Positions 40,539 to 48,432 of a stretch of 64,000 bases of DNA are shown here, one piece after another. Below the pieces are notes generated by a model. The model was not told the DNA's origin. It was given only the letters and a program-made list of their open reading frames with translations, and made no database searches. The DNA is from Leifsonia poae (lineage in GTDB: Bacteria > Actinomycetota > Actinomycetes > Actinomycetales > Microbacteriaceae), in contig NZ_BSEN01000013.1 of assembly GCF_027921845.1 (NCBI RefSeq), positions 47,122-111,121 on the forward strand. The letters are read 5' to 3'. How positions within the stretch are numbered: the stretch's first letter is position 1; every line of letters starts with the position of its first letter. The position numbers and the translations under genes were made by a program.

Positions 40539-41465
40539 TCAGTGCGCGTTCCTCCGGTGGTTCGTCCACTGCGTTCCATCCCACCAGCGCTGGATGCCGC
40601 GGAGTTCGACATCCGGATACCAGCCGGCAGGCGCAATGACGGGCGGAGGCGGGGGAGGAGTGGGTGCGGGCGGCTGCTCGGTGCCAGGTACCGACGCCGG
40701 ATGCGCGGCCGCGGGCATCGCGATCGGGGCCTCCGCAGCCGGCTGAGCAGGTGTCGCGAACCCGGCGGTCGCGGCGGTCGCCGGTGCCACGCCTTGCGCC
40801 CGGATCCGCGCCTCGACCTCTGCGGCCTTCCGCTTCAGGAACTCGTTGTAGTGGCGACGCCCGAAGCGCGTGCCGAGGAGTGCGGCCAGCAAATAGAGAA
40901 GATGGCCGATCACCACGCCGAGGTAGAGGTAGCCGACCATGTCGGCGCCGAACACCTGGATGACGAACGAGAGCGAGATGCCGACGATGAGAGTACGCAC
41001 CGCGAATGTCGCGACCACGATCACGGTCATCCATAGGTAGGGACGCGGACCCAGGTAGTTCGACAGCCAGGCGGCCGCGAAGAACACTCCAACCGTTCCT
41101 ACCAGGGTCACGAGCAGCGTTCCGGTCGTATCGAGACCGAGCAGCGCGATCAGAATCCCGGCGATCGTGTCGTACACGAGTAGTGCGGCCGTGGCGAGGA
41201 CCACAATGAGGCCGACGGGGCGGTCCAGGTTGCCCGCCCTGATCTGCGTGACATCCCTCTGGAGATTCCGGCGCTTGCGGTTGGCGACCAGGGCGATGGT
41301 CGCCGGAACGGCGCCGGCCACGGCTGTCGCGGTGCTCGCGACGCCCTGATCGATGCGCAGTATGCCGCAGATCGCTGCCGTAAGCAACAGCGCGGCCACC
41401 CCGACCAGCACCCCGACCGGTGACTGCTCGGAGAACCGCGGCTTCGCTTCGGCAACGTTGCTCAT
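40539..41465 (-). CDS. DUF2510-domain membrane protein
   Basis: The 308-residue protein has about six hydrophobic segments in residues 15-215 (VGVLVGVAALLLTAAICGIL, LVTLVGTVGVFFAAAWLS, MVGYLYLGVVIGHLLYLLAA). An Ala/Pro-rich cytoplasmic linker and a C-terminal DUF2510 domain (APAGWYPDVELRGIQRWWDG, then TQWTNH) follow. DUF2510 is a short Trp-rich module frequent in actinobacterial membrane proteins, function unknown. ATG 41465 follows GAGGCGCCC. The gene is a single unit between the repair operon and a palindrome element. Confidence 0.87.
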   Translation of the reverse strand: MSNVAEAKPRFSEQSPVGVLVGVAALLLTAAICGILRIDQGVASTATAVAGAVPATIALVANRKRRNLQRDVTQIRAGNLDRPVGLIVVLATAALLVYDTIAGILIALLGLDTTGTLLVTLVGTVGVFFAAAWLSNYLGPRPYLWMTVIVVATFAVRTLIVGISLSFVIQVFGADMVGYLYLGVVIGHLLYLLAALLGTRFGRRHYNEFLKRKAAEVEARIRAQGVAPATAATAGFATPAQPAAEAPIAMPAAAHPASVPGTEQPPAPTPPPPPPVIAPAGWYPDVELRGIQRWWDGTQWTNHRRNAH

Positions 41466-41637
41466 GGGCGCCTCGTTCGCATGGTTCGCGGTTCCAGCGG
41501 GAGTGCACGTTCCCTTAGGACGCGGCTTGCACACCCCTGCGCGCACCTCGCCGTACGACGCTCTCGCTGGAACACTACAAATCTCCTCGGCTTATGAGGA
41601 ATTGTCAACAAGTCCGCTCCCGCCGGGGAGGAGGACG

Positions 41638-41699
41638 CGTTGAGGGGCGGCTAACTCAGCCAAAACCGTGGTTTTGGGTGACTTTGCCGCCCCTCAACG
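41638..41699. repeat. Intergenic palindrome (GAGGGGCGGC type) with CCAAAACC inner stem
   Basis: CGTTGAGGGGCGGC (41638-41651) pairs perfectly with GCCGCCCCTCAACG (41686-41699). An inner dyad CCAAAACC (41660-41667) / GGTTTTGG (41670-41677) closes the tip. The region between has decayed relative to the near-perfect sister element at 63930-63991. It lies 26 bp from the 3' end of the luciferase-like gene. Confidence 0.87.
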
Positions 41700-41725
41700 A
41701 AAAGCGACCCCCGACGGGCCGCCGC

Positions 41726-42826
41726 CTAGGCCGCCGAGGCGGTCGTGGGCGCCGAGGCGGTCGTGGGCGCCGACGCCGCGAGCAGCTCGCGCACCTGGGG
41801 CACGACCTCCTCGCCGTAGAGCCGGATGTTCGTCAGCAGCGCGCCGTCGGAGAGGCCGCCCATCGCGTACTTGAGGTCGAAGCGGTTGGCGTTGACCGTC
41901 GTCATGCTGCGTGCGATCTTGGTCGCGACCGTCTCGGGCGATCCGACGTACAGGGAGCCATCCGGGCCGATCTCGTGCAGGAACGACGCCTCGGTCGGAA
42001 CCGCGAAACCGCGGGTCTTGCTCACGCGCCGGATGACCTCGAGGTAGCGCGGCCAGAACTCTTCACGGGCCTGCTCGTCGGTCGGGGCGACGTGTCCGGG
42101 GGAGTGCAGTCCGATCGGCTTCGGGGCGTGACCGAACTGTTCGAGCGCCTGCAGGAACAGCTGCGAGTACGGCGCGAAGCGGCCGACGGGGCCGCCGATC
42201 ACGGCCAGCATGAGCGAGAACCCGTAGCGTGCGGCACGGACGACCGACTCGGGGCTGCCGCCGACGCCGATCCAGGTCGGCAGGGGTGTCTCGAGGTGCG
42301 GGACGACATCCTGGTCTTTCAGGGCGGCGCGGGTGCGGCCCTCCCAGGTGACCGGACCACCCTGCAGCAGCTGCGCGAAGAGGTTGGTCTTCTCCTCGAA
42401 GAGCTCCTGGTAATCGGAGAGTTCGAAGCCGAACAGCGGGAACGAGTCGATGCTCGATCCGCGGCCGAGGATCACCTCGGCGCGACCATCCGAGATCGCA
42501 TTCAGCGTCGAGTAGCGCTGGAACACGCGCACCGGGTCGTCGGAGCTGAGCACGGTGACGGCAGAGCCGAGGTGGATCTTGTCGGTCCGGGCGGCGATCG
42601 CGGCCAGCACCGTGTCGGCGGCCGACAACGGCATGTCGTCGGTGTGGTGTTCGCCGATGCCGAAGAAGTCGAGGCCGGCCTGCTCGGCGGCGACGCCGTG
42701 TTCGACGAGGTTCCGGATCGTCTGGGCGTGAGAGAGGGGATGCCCGGCAGCGTCGAAGGTGACGTCGCCGAAGGTGTCGAGGCCGAATTGCAGAGGAAAG
42801 GCGGGAGTGGGGGTTTCGGTGTTCAT
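41726..42826 (-). CDS. Luciferase-like (LLM-class) flavin-dependent oxidoreductase
   Basis: The 366-residue TIM-barrel enzyme of the bacterial luciferase superfamily shows QFGLDTFGDVTF at strand 1, LDFFGIGEHHTDDMPLSAAD, RTDKIHLGSAVTVLSSDDPV and GRAEVILGRGSSIDSFPLFG, all typical. Members use FMNH2 or F420H2. The C-terminus ends in a duplicated SAPTTA repeat from an 18-bp tandem duplication (41736-41771). It is third in an apparent operon behind a MarR regulator and an F420-dependent-reductase-like gene, 43 bp from the latter. An F420-linked redox role is suggested by this pairing but not proven. Confidence 0.9.
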   Translation of the reverse strand: MNTETPTPAFPLQFGLDTFGDVTFDAAGHPLSHAQTIRNLVEHGVAAEQAGLDFFGIGEHHTDDMPLSAADTVLAAIAARTDKIHLGSAVTVLSSDDPVRVFQRYSTLNAISDGRAEVILGRGSSIDSFPLFGFELSDYQELFEEKTNLFAQLLQGGPVTWEGRTRAALKDQDVVPHLETPLPTWIGVGGSPESVVRAARYGFSLMLAVIGGPVGRFAPYSQLFLQALEQFGHAPKPIGLHSPGHVAPTDEQAREEFWPRYLEVIRRVSKTRGFAVPTEASFLHEIGPDGSLYVGSPETVATKIARSMTTVNANRFDLKYAMGGLSDGALLTNIRLYGEEVVPQVRELLAASAPTTASAPTTASAA

Positions 42827-42869
42827 TTATGGTTCTTTCTGGTGATGGTGGTGGTGGTGCGCCGCGGCG

Positions 42870-43529
42870 TCAGGCCGCGGCCCGAACCGATACGGCCTGC
42901 TCGAACTCGTCGGCGGTGAGCCGCGCGCCGAATACGGGTCCACCGGGCTCGAACGCGACGCCGTCGCGCAGGTTGTCGAGGGCGATCACGTCGTAGCCGA
43001 TCGCGTCGACGAGTGTTCCGACGAGCGCGGCCGCCTCGGGGTCGTCCGAGGCGACGCCGAGCGCACGGCGCTCCGCGGAGCCGGCCGGGCGGCGTTCCTC
43101 TTCCATCTCGTGGTAGCCGATGTGGTTGAAGGTCTTGACCACGGTCGCGTCGGGCAGCAGGTTCTGCACGACCTCGCTGCTGGTCAGCGGGGTGTCCTCG
43201 AACAGGGGCTGCACCCCGTCGGTGGGCGCCCAGTAGTTCATCGTGTCGATGACGATCTTGCCGTCGAGCATCCGGTGGTCGAGTGACGGGAACCGGTGCA
43301 GCGGGATGGCGAGCACGACGATGTCGGCCTCCGCGACCGCCTCTGCGGCCCAGGTAGCGTGTGCGCCGGGCATCAGAACGGTTGCGATCAGGGCGATCTT
43401 GGCCGGATCGCCGGATGCCGCGACCGAGACCTCGTAGCCGGCGTCGAGCATCACGCGCGCGAGCGCAGAACCGACGTGGCCGACCCCGAGGATGGCGACG
43501 CGGGGACGTCCCAGAGTGATCTCGGTCAT
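42870..43529 (-). CDS. NADPH-dependent F420-reductase-like protein (NAD(P)-binding)
   Basis: The 219-residue protein has an N-terminal Rossmann motif VAILGVGHVGSALARVMLDA, then EADIVVLAIPLHRF and KIVIDTMNYWAPTDG, matching the F420_oxidored/NADP-reductase family. ATVVKTFNHIGYHEM and RRALGVASDDPEAAALVGTL continue the pattern. Such enzymes transfer hydride between NADPH and F420, although many actinobacterial relatives only bind NADP. It starts inside the last codons of the MarR gene (4-bp overlap) and precedes the luciferase-like gene, forming a compact redox operon. Confidence 0.87.
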   Translation of the reverse strand: MTEITLGRPRVAILGVGHVGSALARVMLDAGYEVSVAASGDPAKIALIATVLMPGAHATWAAEAVAEADIVVLAIPLHRFPSLDHRMLDGKIVIDTMNYWAPTDGVQPLFEDTPLTSSEVVQNLLPDATVVKTFNHIGYHEMEEERRPAGSAERRALGVASDDPEAAALVGTLVDAIGYDVIALDNLRDGVAFEPGGPVFGARLTADEFEQAVSVRAAA

Positions 43530-43996
43530 GATTCGTGTCCTCCCACGGTCTCGAGATGTGTGCGGACCGTGCCGAGGGCGTCGGCGAGGTGCGCGACCTG
43601 CTCGGCGCTCAGGGCGTCCGCGAAGTAGTGCTTGACGGCGCGCAGGTGCGGTCCGGATGCGCGCCGCAGCGCGTCGATCCCGTCGTCGGTGAGCACGACG
43701 AAGGCGCCGCGGTTGTCGCCGGGGCATTCCTCGCGGCGCAGCAGCCCGCGCCGTTCCATCCGGCCGAGATGGTGCGAGAGGCGACTGCGCTCCCAGTCGA
43801 TGGCGTCGGCGAGTTCCGAGGAGCGCAGTGTGCGATCGGCGGCCTCGGTGAGCGCGAGCAGCACGGCGTAATCGCCGGGCGAGAGGGCGACCTCCTGCAG
43901 TTGCGCGGCGAGGAGCCGGCGCAGGTCCGTCGTCGTGTCCATCAGCGAGCGCCACACCGCGAGCTCGTCGTCTGTCAGACGCTCGGGGTTGACCAT
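43526..43996 (-). CDS. MarR-family transcriptional regulator
   Basis: The 156-residue winged-helix regulator has LSPGDYAVLLALTEAADRTL and SSELADAIDWERSRLSHHLG as the DNA-binding helices, RMERRGLLRREECPGDNRGA leading into the wing, and C-terminal dimerisation helices (YFADALSAEQVAHLADALGT). The IDWERSRLSHHL recognition helix is typical of a widespread actinobacterial MarR group linked to redox operons. Two dyads centred 20 bp apart immediately upstream (44012-44042) are likely its operators. It is the first gene of the operon and therefore probably autoregulated. Confidence 0.93.
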   Translation of the reverse strand: MVNPERLTDDELAVWRSLMDTTTDLRRLLAAQLQEVALSPGDYAVLLALTEAADRTLRSSELADAIDWERSRLSHHLGRMERRGLLRREECPGDNRGAFVVLTDDGIDALRRASGPHLRAVKHYFADALSAEQVAHLADALGTVRTHLETVGGHES

Positions 43997-44011
43997 GATG
44001 ACCTCAGTTCA

Positions 44012-44042
44012 TTGACGTGTCAACAAAGTAGTTGACATGTCA
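44012..44042. promoter_or_regulatory. Paired dyads upstream of the MarR operon (candidate operators)
   Basis: TTGACGTGTCAA (44012-44023; 5-bp arms) and the perfect palindrome TGACATGTCA (44033-44042) share the TTGAC/GTCAA half-site. Their centres are 20 bp apart, about two helical turns, so two dimers would bind the same DNA face. They begin 16 bp upstream of the MarR start. Confidence 0.82.
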
Positions 44043-44091
44043 GTAAACGGTGGGTCGGCCGGAATTGTTCCCGCGCCTGGCGTGCGGTCTT

Positions 44092-44295
44092 CTACGCTGT
44101 GCGGACCAGCCGATAGCCGGCCGCGCGCAGGGTCTCCACCATGTGCGCGGCATACCATTCGGGCCACTGCTCGTCGTAGACGCCGTTGAGCTCGGTCTCC
44201 TCGTGCACGCCGTGCGCGTCCGCCGCCTGCTTCAGGTGGTCGAGGATGACCGGGGTCATCTCTTCATCGCTGAGGGGCTCGTTCGTGTCGCTCAT
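44092..44295 (-). CDS. Small uncharacterised protein coupled to the VOC gene
   Basis: The 67-residue acidic protein reads MSDTNEPLSDEEMTPVILDH, LKQAADAHGVHEETELNGVY and DEQWPEWYAAHMVETLRAAG, ending YRLVRTA. It looks like a small two- or three-helix domain with the aromatic block DEQWPEWYAAHM. Its start overlaps the stop of the VOC gene by 4 bp (ATGA), so both are made together. I do not recognise a named family; similar small proteins next to VOC proteins suggest a joint function. Confidence 0.8.
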   Translation of the reverse strand: MSDTNEPLSDEEMTPVILDHLKQAADAHGVHEETELNGVYDEQWPEWYAAHMVETLRAAGYRLVRTA

Positions 44296-44738
44296 CGTCC
44301 CGGGAGCCTTGTCTTGATCTCCTGCAGAAGCCAGCCGTTGCCATCCGGATCATCGAACGAGGCGAACGAGCCGTACGACTTGCCTTCGGGCGCCGGGCCG
44401 GTCACGCGGTCCTTCAGACCGGCGTGATGGAAGACGCCCGTGACATCGTGGAAGATCTCCGACACCGCGACGCCCGCCTTCACCAGCGCATCCCGGGCCT
44501 CCTCGATGTCGAACACGGTCAGCTGCAGTCCCTGAACCGAGCCGGGAGGGGTGTCGATCAGGCCGGTGCCGAAGATGATCGACGCCTCCGACTCGGGCGG
44601 GGTGAGCTGGACGATGCGGTAGCTGTCGTCGACGGCGAAGTCGGCGTCCAAGCGCCAGCCGAGTTTCGTCGCATAGAACTCTTTCGCCCTGTCCACGTCG
44701 GAGACGGGGAGGAGGACGACTTCAAGCTTCATGTACAT
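44292..44738 (-). CDS. VOC-family protein (glyoxalase/dioxygenase-like)
   Basis: The 148-residue protein is built from two beta-alpha-beta-beta-beta modules: KLEVVLLPVSDVDRAKEFYA and TKLGWRLDADFAVDDSYRIV in the first, LQLTVFDIEEARDALVKAGV and YGSFASFDDPDGNGWLLQEI in the second. The family binds a metal in the cup of the barrel and includes glyoxalases, dioxygenases and resistance proteins. The specific reaction cannot be read from this sequence. ATG 44738 follows AAGGAG at 10 nt; ATG 44732 is a close alternative. Operon with the 67-residue gene. Confidence 0.9.
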   Translation of the reverse strand: MYMKLEVVLLPVSDVDRAKEFYATKLGWRLDADFAVDDSYRIVQLTPPESEASIIFGTGLIDTPPGSVQGLQLTVFDIEEARDALVKAGVAVSEIFHDVTGVFHHAGLKDRVTGPAPEGKSYGSFASFDDPDGNGWLLQEIKTRLPGR

Positions 44739-44771
44739 ACGGTCACGACTCCTTATCGGTTGGCTTGCGCG

Positions 44772-46217
44772 TTATCGGTCGGCTTGCGCGGCTTTCCTCA
44801 TGTTCAGCCGGTACGTCTCCAGCAGCCGCAGCCAGATCTCGCTCACCGTCGGATACGACGGCACGGCGTGCCACAGCCGGTCGATGGGGACCTGCCCGAC
44901 GATGGCGGTGGTCGCGGCGTGCAGCAGGTCGCCGACATCCGGCCCGACCAGGGTCACGCCCAGCACGACGCGCCGGTCGTCGTCGACGACCATCCGGGCC
45001 TGTCCCTTGTAGCCATCGGCCCGCACCACGGCGCCGGCCACCCAGCCGATGTCGTAGTCGGCGACGCTGACCGTGTAGCCGGCCGCGCGCGCTGCCGCCT
45101 CGGTCAACCCGACGGATGCGACCTCCGGCTCGGTGAACGTCACCTGCGGCACCGCCTCGTGGTCGGCCGTGGCGACGTGTGCGCCCCACGGTTCGTCGAA
45201 GACCTCGTCGCCGTTCGCGCGGGCGACGATCACCTCGCCGACGATGCGTGCCTGGTACTTGCCCTGGTGCGTGAGCAGGGCGCGGTGGGTCACATCTCCG
45301 ACGGCGTAGAGCCAGTCGAAGCCGGGCAGGCGCATCGTGTCGTCGGTCGGCAGCCAGTCGCCGGGTTTCAGGCCGACGGTCTCGAGGCCGACGGCTTCGG
45401 TTCGCGGCTTGCGGCCGGTTGCGACCAGGATCTCGTCGGCGACGATCGGGTCGCCGCCCTCGATGTCGAGGTGCACCCCGTCGGCGGCGCGCTCGACCTT
45501 GGTCACGTTCGTGTTCAGCAGCACCGTCGCGCCCTGCTCCCGCAGTGCGTCGGTGACCATTTCGCCGGCGAACGGCTCCATGGCGGTCAGCAGGCCGTGC
45601 CGGGCGACGAGTGTGACCTCGCAGCCGAAACCCGCGTAGGCCGTCGCCATCTCGGTCGCGACCACTCCGCCGCCGAGGATGGCCAGGCGCTTCGGGACTT
45701 TTTTGACGCTGGTGGCGTCGCGGCTGGTCCACGGGGCGCTGTCGGCGAGGCCGGGTGTGTCGGGGATGACCGGATCGGAGCCGGTCGACACCACTACCGC
45801 CGCGCGGGCCGTCAGCAGCGTCGTCGAGCCGTCCGCTGCGGTGACGTTCACCTGCTTCTCGCCCGCGAGCTCGCCGTGCCCGCGGATCAGGTCGATTCCG
45901 GTGCTGTCGACCCAGTCGACCTGGCTCTGGTCGTTCCAGTCGTAGACGAGTCGATCGCGGCGCCGCAGCACCGCCTCCACATCGAGCGTGCCCGTCACCG
46001 CCTCCGCCGCACCCTCGACCGCCTGCGCCTCGCGGATGCTCTGAGCCGGCCGCAACAACGCCTTCGACGGGATGCACGCCCAGAATGAGCACTCCCCGCC
46101 GACGAGCTCGTGCTCGATCAGCGCCGCCGACAATCCGCCCTGCACCGCTCGCTCCGCGACGTTCTCGGCAACCGCGCCCCCGCCGATGATGATGACGTCG
46201 TATTCGCTGCGCTGCAT
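44772..46217 (-). CDS. FAD-dependent pyridine nucleotide-disulfide oxidoreductase
   Basis: The 481-residue flavoprotein has an FAD-binding GGG motif (VIIIGGGAVAENVAERAVQG) and redox-active Cys43/Cys48 in GGECSFWACIPSKALLRP. The C-x4-C spacing of class I disulfide reductases is kept, with WACIPSK in place of the common GCIPSK. The NAD(P) motif LAILGGGVVATEMATAYAGF, FAD second motif LYAVGDVTHRALLTHQGKYQ and the dimerisation domain with HAVPSYPTVSEIW (conserved His-Pro region) follow. It is close to mercuric reductase/dihydrolipoamide dehydrogenase and to mycobacterial LpdA/quinone reductases, with no MerR or metal-binding domain nearby. Substrate open. Confidence 0.92.
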   Translation of the reverse strand: MQRSEYDVIIIGGGAVAENVAERAVQGGLSAALIEHELVGGECSFWACIPSKALLRPAQSIREAQAVEGAAEAVTGTLDVEAVLRRRDRLVYDWNDQSQVDWVDSTGIDLIRGHGELAGEKQVNVTAADGSTTLLTARAAVVVSTGSDPVIPDTPGLADSAPWTSRDATSVKKVPKRLAILGGGVVATEMATAYAGFGCEVTLVARHGLLTAMEPFAGEMVTDALREQGATVLLNTNVTKVERAADGVHLDIEGGDPIVADEILVATGRKPRTEAVGLETVGLKPGDWLPTDDTMRLPGFDWLYAVGDVTHRALLTHQGKYQARIVGEVIVARANGDEVFDEPWGAHVATADHEAVPQVTFTEPEVASVGLTEAAARAAGYTVSVADYDIGWVAGAVVRADGYKGQARMVVDDDRRVVLGVTLVGPDVGDLLHAATTAIVGQVPIDRLWHAVPSYPTVSEIWLRLLETYRLNMRKAAQADR

Positions 46218-46293
46218 ACTGTTTCCCCTGTCGTGTGGTGTCGTGTTGTTGTGTCAGGCGTGCACGCGGCGGCGTCGGCCGCGGCCGGAGGGT

Positions 46294-46746
46294 CTAGTAG
46301 TCGAAACTGTCGTCCGCATCTTCCGACCAGAGTCCGGTGCCGGCCCCGTAGTCGTAGGGGAAGAGAGCGGCGGCGAGGGGGGAGGCGACGATCAGCCCGG
46401 AGATGGTCGCGAGCAGCACGTTGTCTCCGCTCCCATCCGCACCCTGAGGCCCGAGGATGCGGAGCAGGCTGCCCGGTCGCCGTGTCTCGGCGTCGGTGGC
46501 CACCCGGGCGAGCGTGGCCGGTGTGGCGTCGATCGGCCGGTCATCCGGGGTCGCCGCATGGTCGACGAACCGCTGGAAGACGACATCGCGCTGCTCGTCG
46601 GAGAGCTTCGCGAACGCCTCGAGGTGCATCTTGGTGATCATGTCGGGCTGGGCCGTCGCGAGCAGATACTCGTACCGCTCGACGGCGACGTCGTCGTCGC
46701 GTGAGTGGCCGTCATCATGCTTCGGATGTCTCTTGAACAGTGACAT
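46294..46746 (-). CDS. Uncharacterised actinobacterial protein with C-terminal hydrophobic segment
   Basis: The 150-residue protein begins MSLFKRHPKHDDGHSRDDDV (His/Asp-rich). It has a helical middle (YEYLLATAQPDMITKMHLEA, FAKLSDEQRDVVFQRFVDHA) and one hydrophobic stretch LLATISGLIVASPLAAALFP before an acidic end (GLWSEDADDSFDY). The LSDEQRDVVFQRF block is seen in small actinobacterial proteins sometimes mislabelled as cation ATPases; function unknown. GAGAGGA precedes ATG 46746. It stands alone between the flavoprotein gene and a repeat array. Confidence 0.78.
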   Translation of the reverse strand: MSLFKRHPKHDDGHSRDDDVAVERYEYLLATAQPDMITKMHLEAFAKLSDEQRDVVFQRFVDHAATPDDRPIDATPATLARVATDAETRRPGSLLRILGPQGADGSGDNVLLATISGLIVASPLAAALFPYDYGAGTGLWSEDADDSFDY

Positions 46747-46859
46747 CGGCTGTCCTCTCATGGAGTGACCGGGGACCGTGATGGTGCCCGAGTATAGCCC
46801 CGACCTCCGCCACGGCGTCAGGGCCCGGAAGCGTCCGTCGCGCCTGCCGCGACCTGCGT

Positions 46860-46977
46860 GCGATCGAGTCGGGGATTAATCGCACCTTTCGAGGTCCACG
46901 CGTGAATATCCCCCGACTCGATCGCAGGTCGACTCGATCGCAGGTCGACTCGATTACGGGTCGACTCGATCGCAGCT
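46860..46977. repeat. Intergenic palindrome with four tandem right arms (16-bp unit)
   Basis: One left arm GCGATCGAGTCGGGG (46860-46874) pairs with CCCCGACTCGATCGC (46911-46925). The right side is then iterated as four 16-bp tandem units CGACTCGATCGCAGGT at 46914, 46930, 46946 and 46962, the third degenerate. The last unit ends at the Mug stop codon. This mirrors the reiterated-arm design seen elsewhere in the window with an unrelated sequence. Confidence 0.88.
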
Positions 46978-47576
46978 CAGGCGACCACCGGGTAGGGGTC
47001 GATGCCGGCGGCGACCGCCACCTCGCGGTACGCGGCAGTGAGGTCGGCCAGCGACGCGTGCGCGTTCAGCCCGCTCGGGTTCGGCACGACCCAGACCTGC
47101 GACGAACCCCAGTCGAGCGGCTGACGGCCGACCAGCGCCTTCGGCTCGTCGAAGGCGATGCGATAGGCGCTGATGCCGAGGAACGCGACGACCGAGGGCC
47201 GGATGTCCGCGACGCGCTCACGGAGCGCCGCCCCGCCCGCGCGCAACTGCGCCGGGGTCAGCTCGGCGGCGCGCGCCGTCGCTCCCGGAACGATGCAGGT
47301 GATGCCGATCCCGCGATCCTCCAGCTGCCGCACGTCGGCCGGGTCGAAGCCGGAGGACGCGTCGATGACGTGGTCCGTGATGCCGGCCCGGAACAGCGCG
47401 GGATAGAAGCGGTTGCCGCGCCGGGCGAAGTGGGCCTGCACGGCGACGGTGAGCAGCCCCGGTTTGATCCCGACGATCAGCAGTCGTGTCGGCCGCGGGA
47501 TGAGGTCGGGCAGAGTCTTGCCGGTGAAGGCCTGCAGTTCGGCCTGGCTGAATCGCATCGTTCCGCTTGCTCCCAT
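46977..47576 (-). CDS. mug: G/U mismatch-specific DNA glycosylase (Mug/TDG family)
   Basis: The 199-residue enzyme of the uracil-DNA-glycosylase superfamily excises uracil or thymine derivatives from mismatches. Motif 1 reads LIVGIKPGLLTVAVQAHFAR (about 33-52), where E. coli Mug has GINPGL; here the catalytic-site Asn is Lys. Motif 2 reads VVPNPSGLNAH (about 163-173), as expected. YPALFRAGITDHVIDASSGF also fits. The N-to-K change at the position that activates water is unusual and could lower or change activity. ATG 47558 is an alternative start. It is divergent from a methyltransferase gene. Confidence 0.88.
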   Translation of the reverse strand: MGASGTMRFSQAELQAFTGKTLPDLIPRPTRLLIVGIKPGLLTVAVQAHFARRGNRFYPALFRAGITDHVIDASSGFDPADVRQLEDRGIGITCIVPGATARAAELTPAQLRAGGAALRERVADIRPSVVAFLGISAYRIAFDEPKALVGRQPLDWGSSQVWVVPNPSGLNAHASLADLTAAYREVAVAAGIDPYPVVA

Positions 47577-47685
47577 CCGTTCCGTCTGCCGTGCTCGCGC
47601 CCTTCGACCCGAGAACGTCAGTCACCTCACGATCTTGGCCGATCGAGCGCCTGTTCGGTTCTCGGCGACCGTGCCATCATCGGGT

Positions 47686-48432
47686 ATGGCCACGCCGGAC
47701 CCGATGCACTTCGACGCGCTCGCCGAGCTCTACGAGCGGGCGCGACCCGCCTATCCGGATGCTCTATGGAGCCGCCTGCGTGAGCTGGGCGCGCTGCGCA
47801 CCGGTGGTCGAGCCGTCGATCTCGGCGCCGGCACCGGGCAGGCGACGGGTCCGTTGCTGCGTGCGGGACTCGAGGTGACGGCGGTCGAACCGGGCGAGCG
47901 GCTGGCCGCACGGCTCCGCGAGCGCTATCCGGCCGCGACGGTGCAGGTGGCGCGTGCCGAAGACGCGGTGCTCGCTCCGGGATCGTTCGAGCTCGCCGTG
48001 GCCGCCACGTCCATCCACTGGATGAAACGGGAGGTCGTGCTCCCGAAAGTCCACCACGCTCTGACCGCAGGCGGCCGGTTCGCCGTGTGGCGGAACGCCT
48101 ACGGTGATACGTCGGTAGCAGTGACACCGTTCCGCGAGCGGATCGAGGCGATCGTTGCCCGGCGTGACGCTCTCGAACGACCGGGCCCCAGCGAGCTGGA
48201 GACCGATCGGTGGGCGCGCGAGCTCACGGCCCGCGGCCACTTCGCGATCGAGTTGATCGAGGAGCTCCGCTGGAGCACAGACCTCGACGAGCAGCAGGTC
48301 CGCGGGCTCTTCACCACGTTCAGCGATTGGTCCCCGGCAGAGGCCGACGAGGCGGCCATCGCGGTGCGGGAGCTCGGCGGCCTGGTCACCGAGCACTACG
48401 TCACGCCCCTGATCGTGCTCGCGAAGCGCTAG
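47686..48432 (+). CDS. Class I SAM-dependent methyltransferase
   Basis: The 248-residue protein has the Rossmann methyltransferase core with glycine-rich motif I AVDLGAGTGQATGPLLRAGL, motif II VTAVEPGERLAARLRERYP, VARAEDAVLAPGSFELAVAA and motif IV-like ATSIHWMKREVVLPKVHHAL. It belongs to the UbiE/Methyltransf_11-like group with unknown acceptor. ATG 47686 has little ribosome-binding sequence and may be close to the transcript start. Its last codons overlap the converging sigma-factor gene by 4 bp. Confidence 0.88.
   Translation: MATPDPMHFDALAELYERARPAYPDALWSRLRELGALRTGGRAVDLGAGTGQATGPLLRAGLEVTAVEPGERLAARLRERYPAATVQVARAEDAVLAPGSFELAVAATSIHWMKREVVLPKVHHALTAGGRFAVWRNAYGDTSVAVTPFRERIEAIVARRDALERPGPSELETDRWARELTARGHFAIELIEELRWSTDLDEQQVRGLFTTFSDWSPAEADEAAIAVRELGGLVTEHYVTPLIVLAKR

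Noticed and set aside
46914..46977. Possible CRISPR-like array of 16-bp repeats
   Set aside because: Units are contiguous without spacers, too short, and one side pairs with an upstream arm; no cas genes are near.
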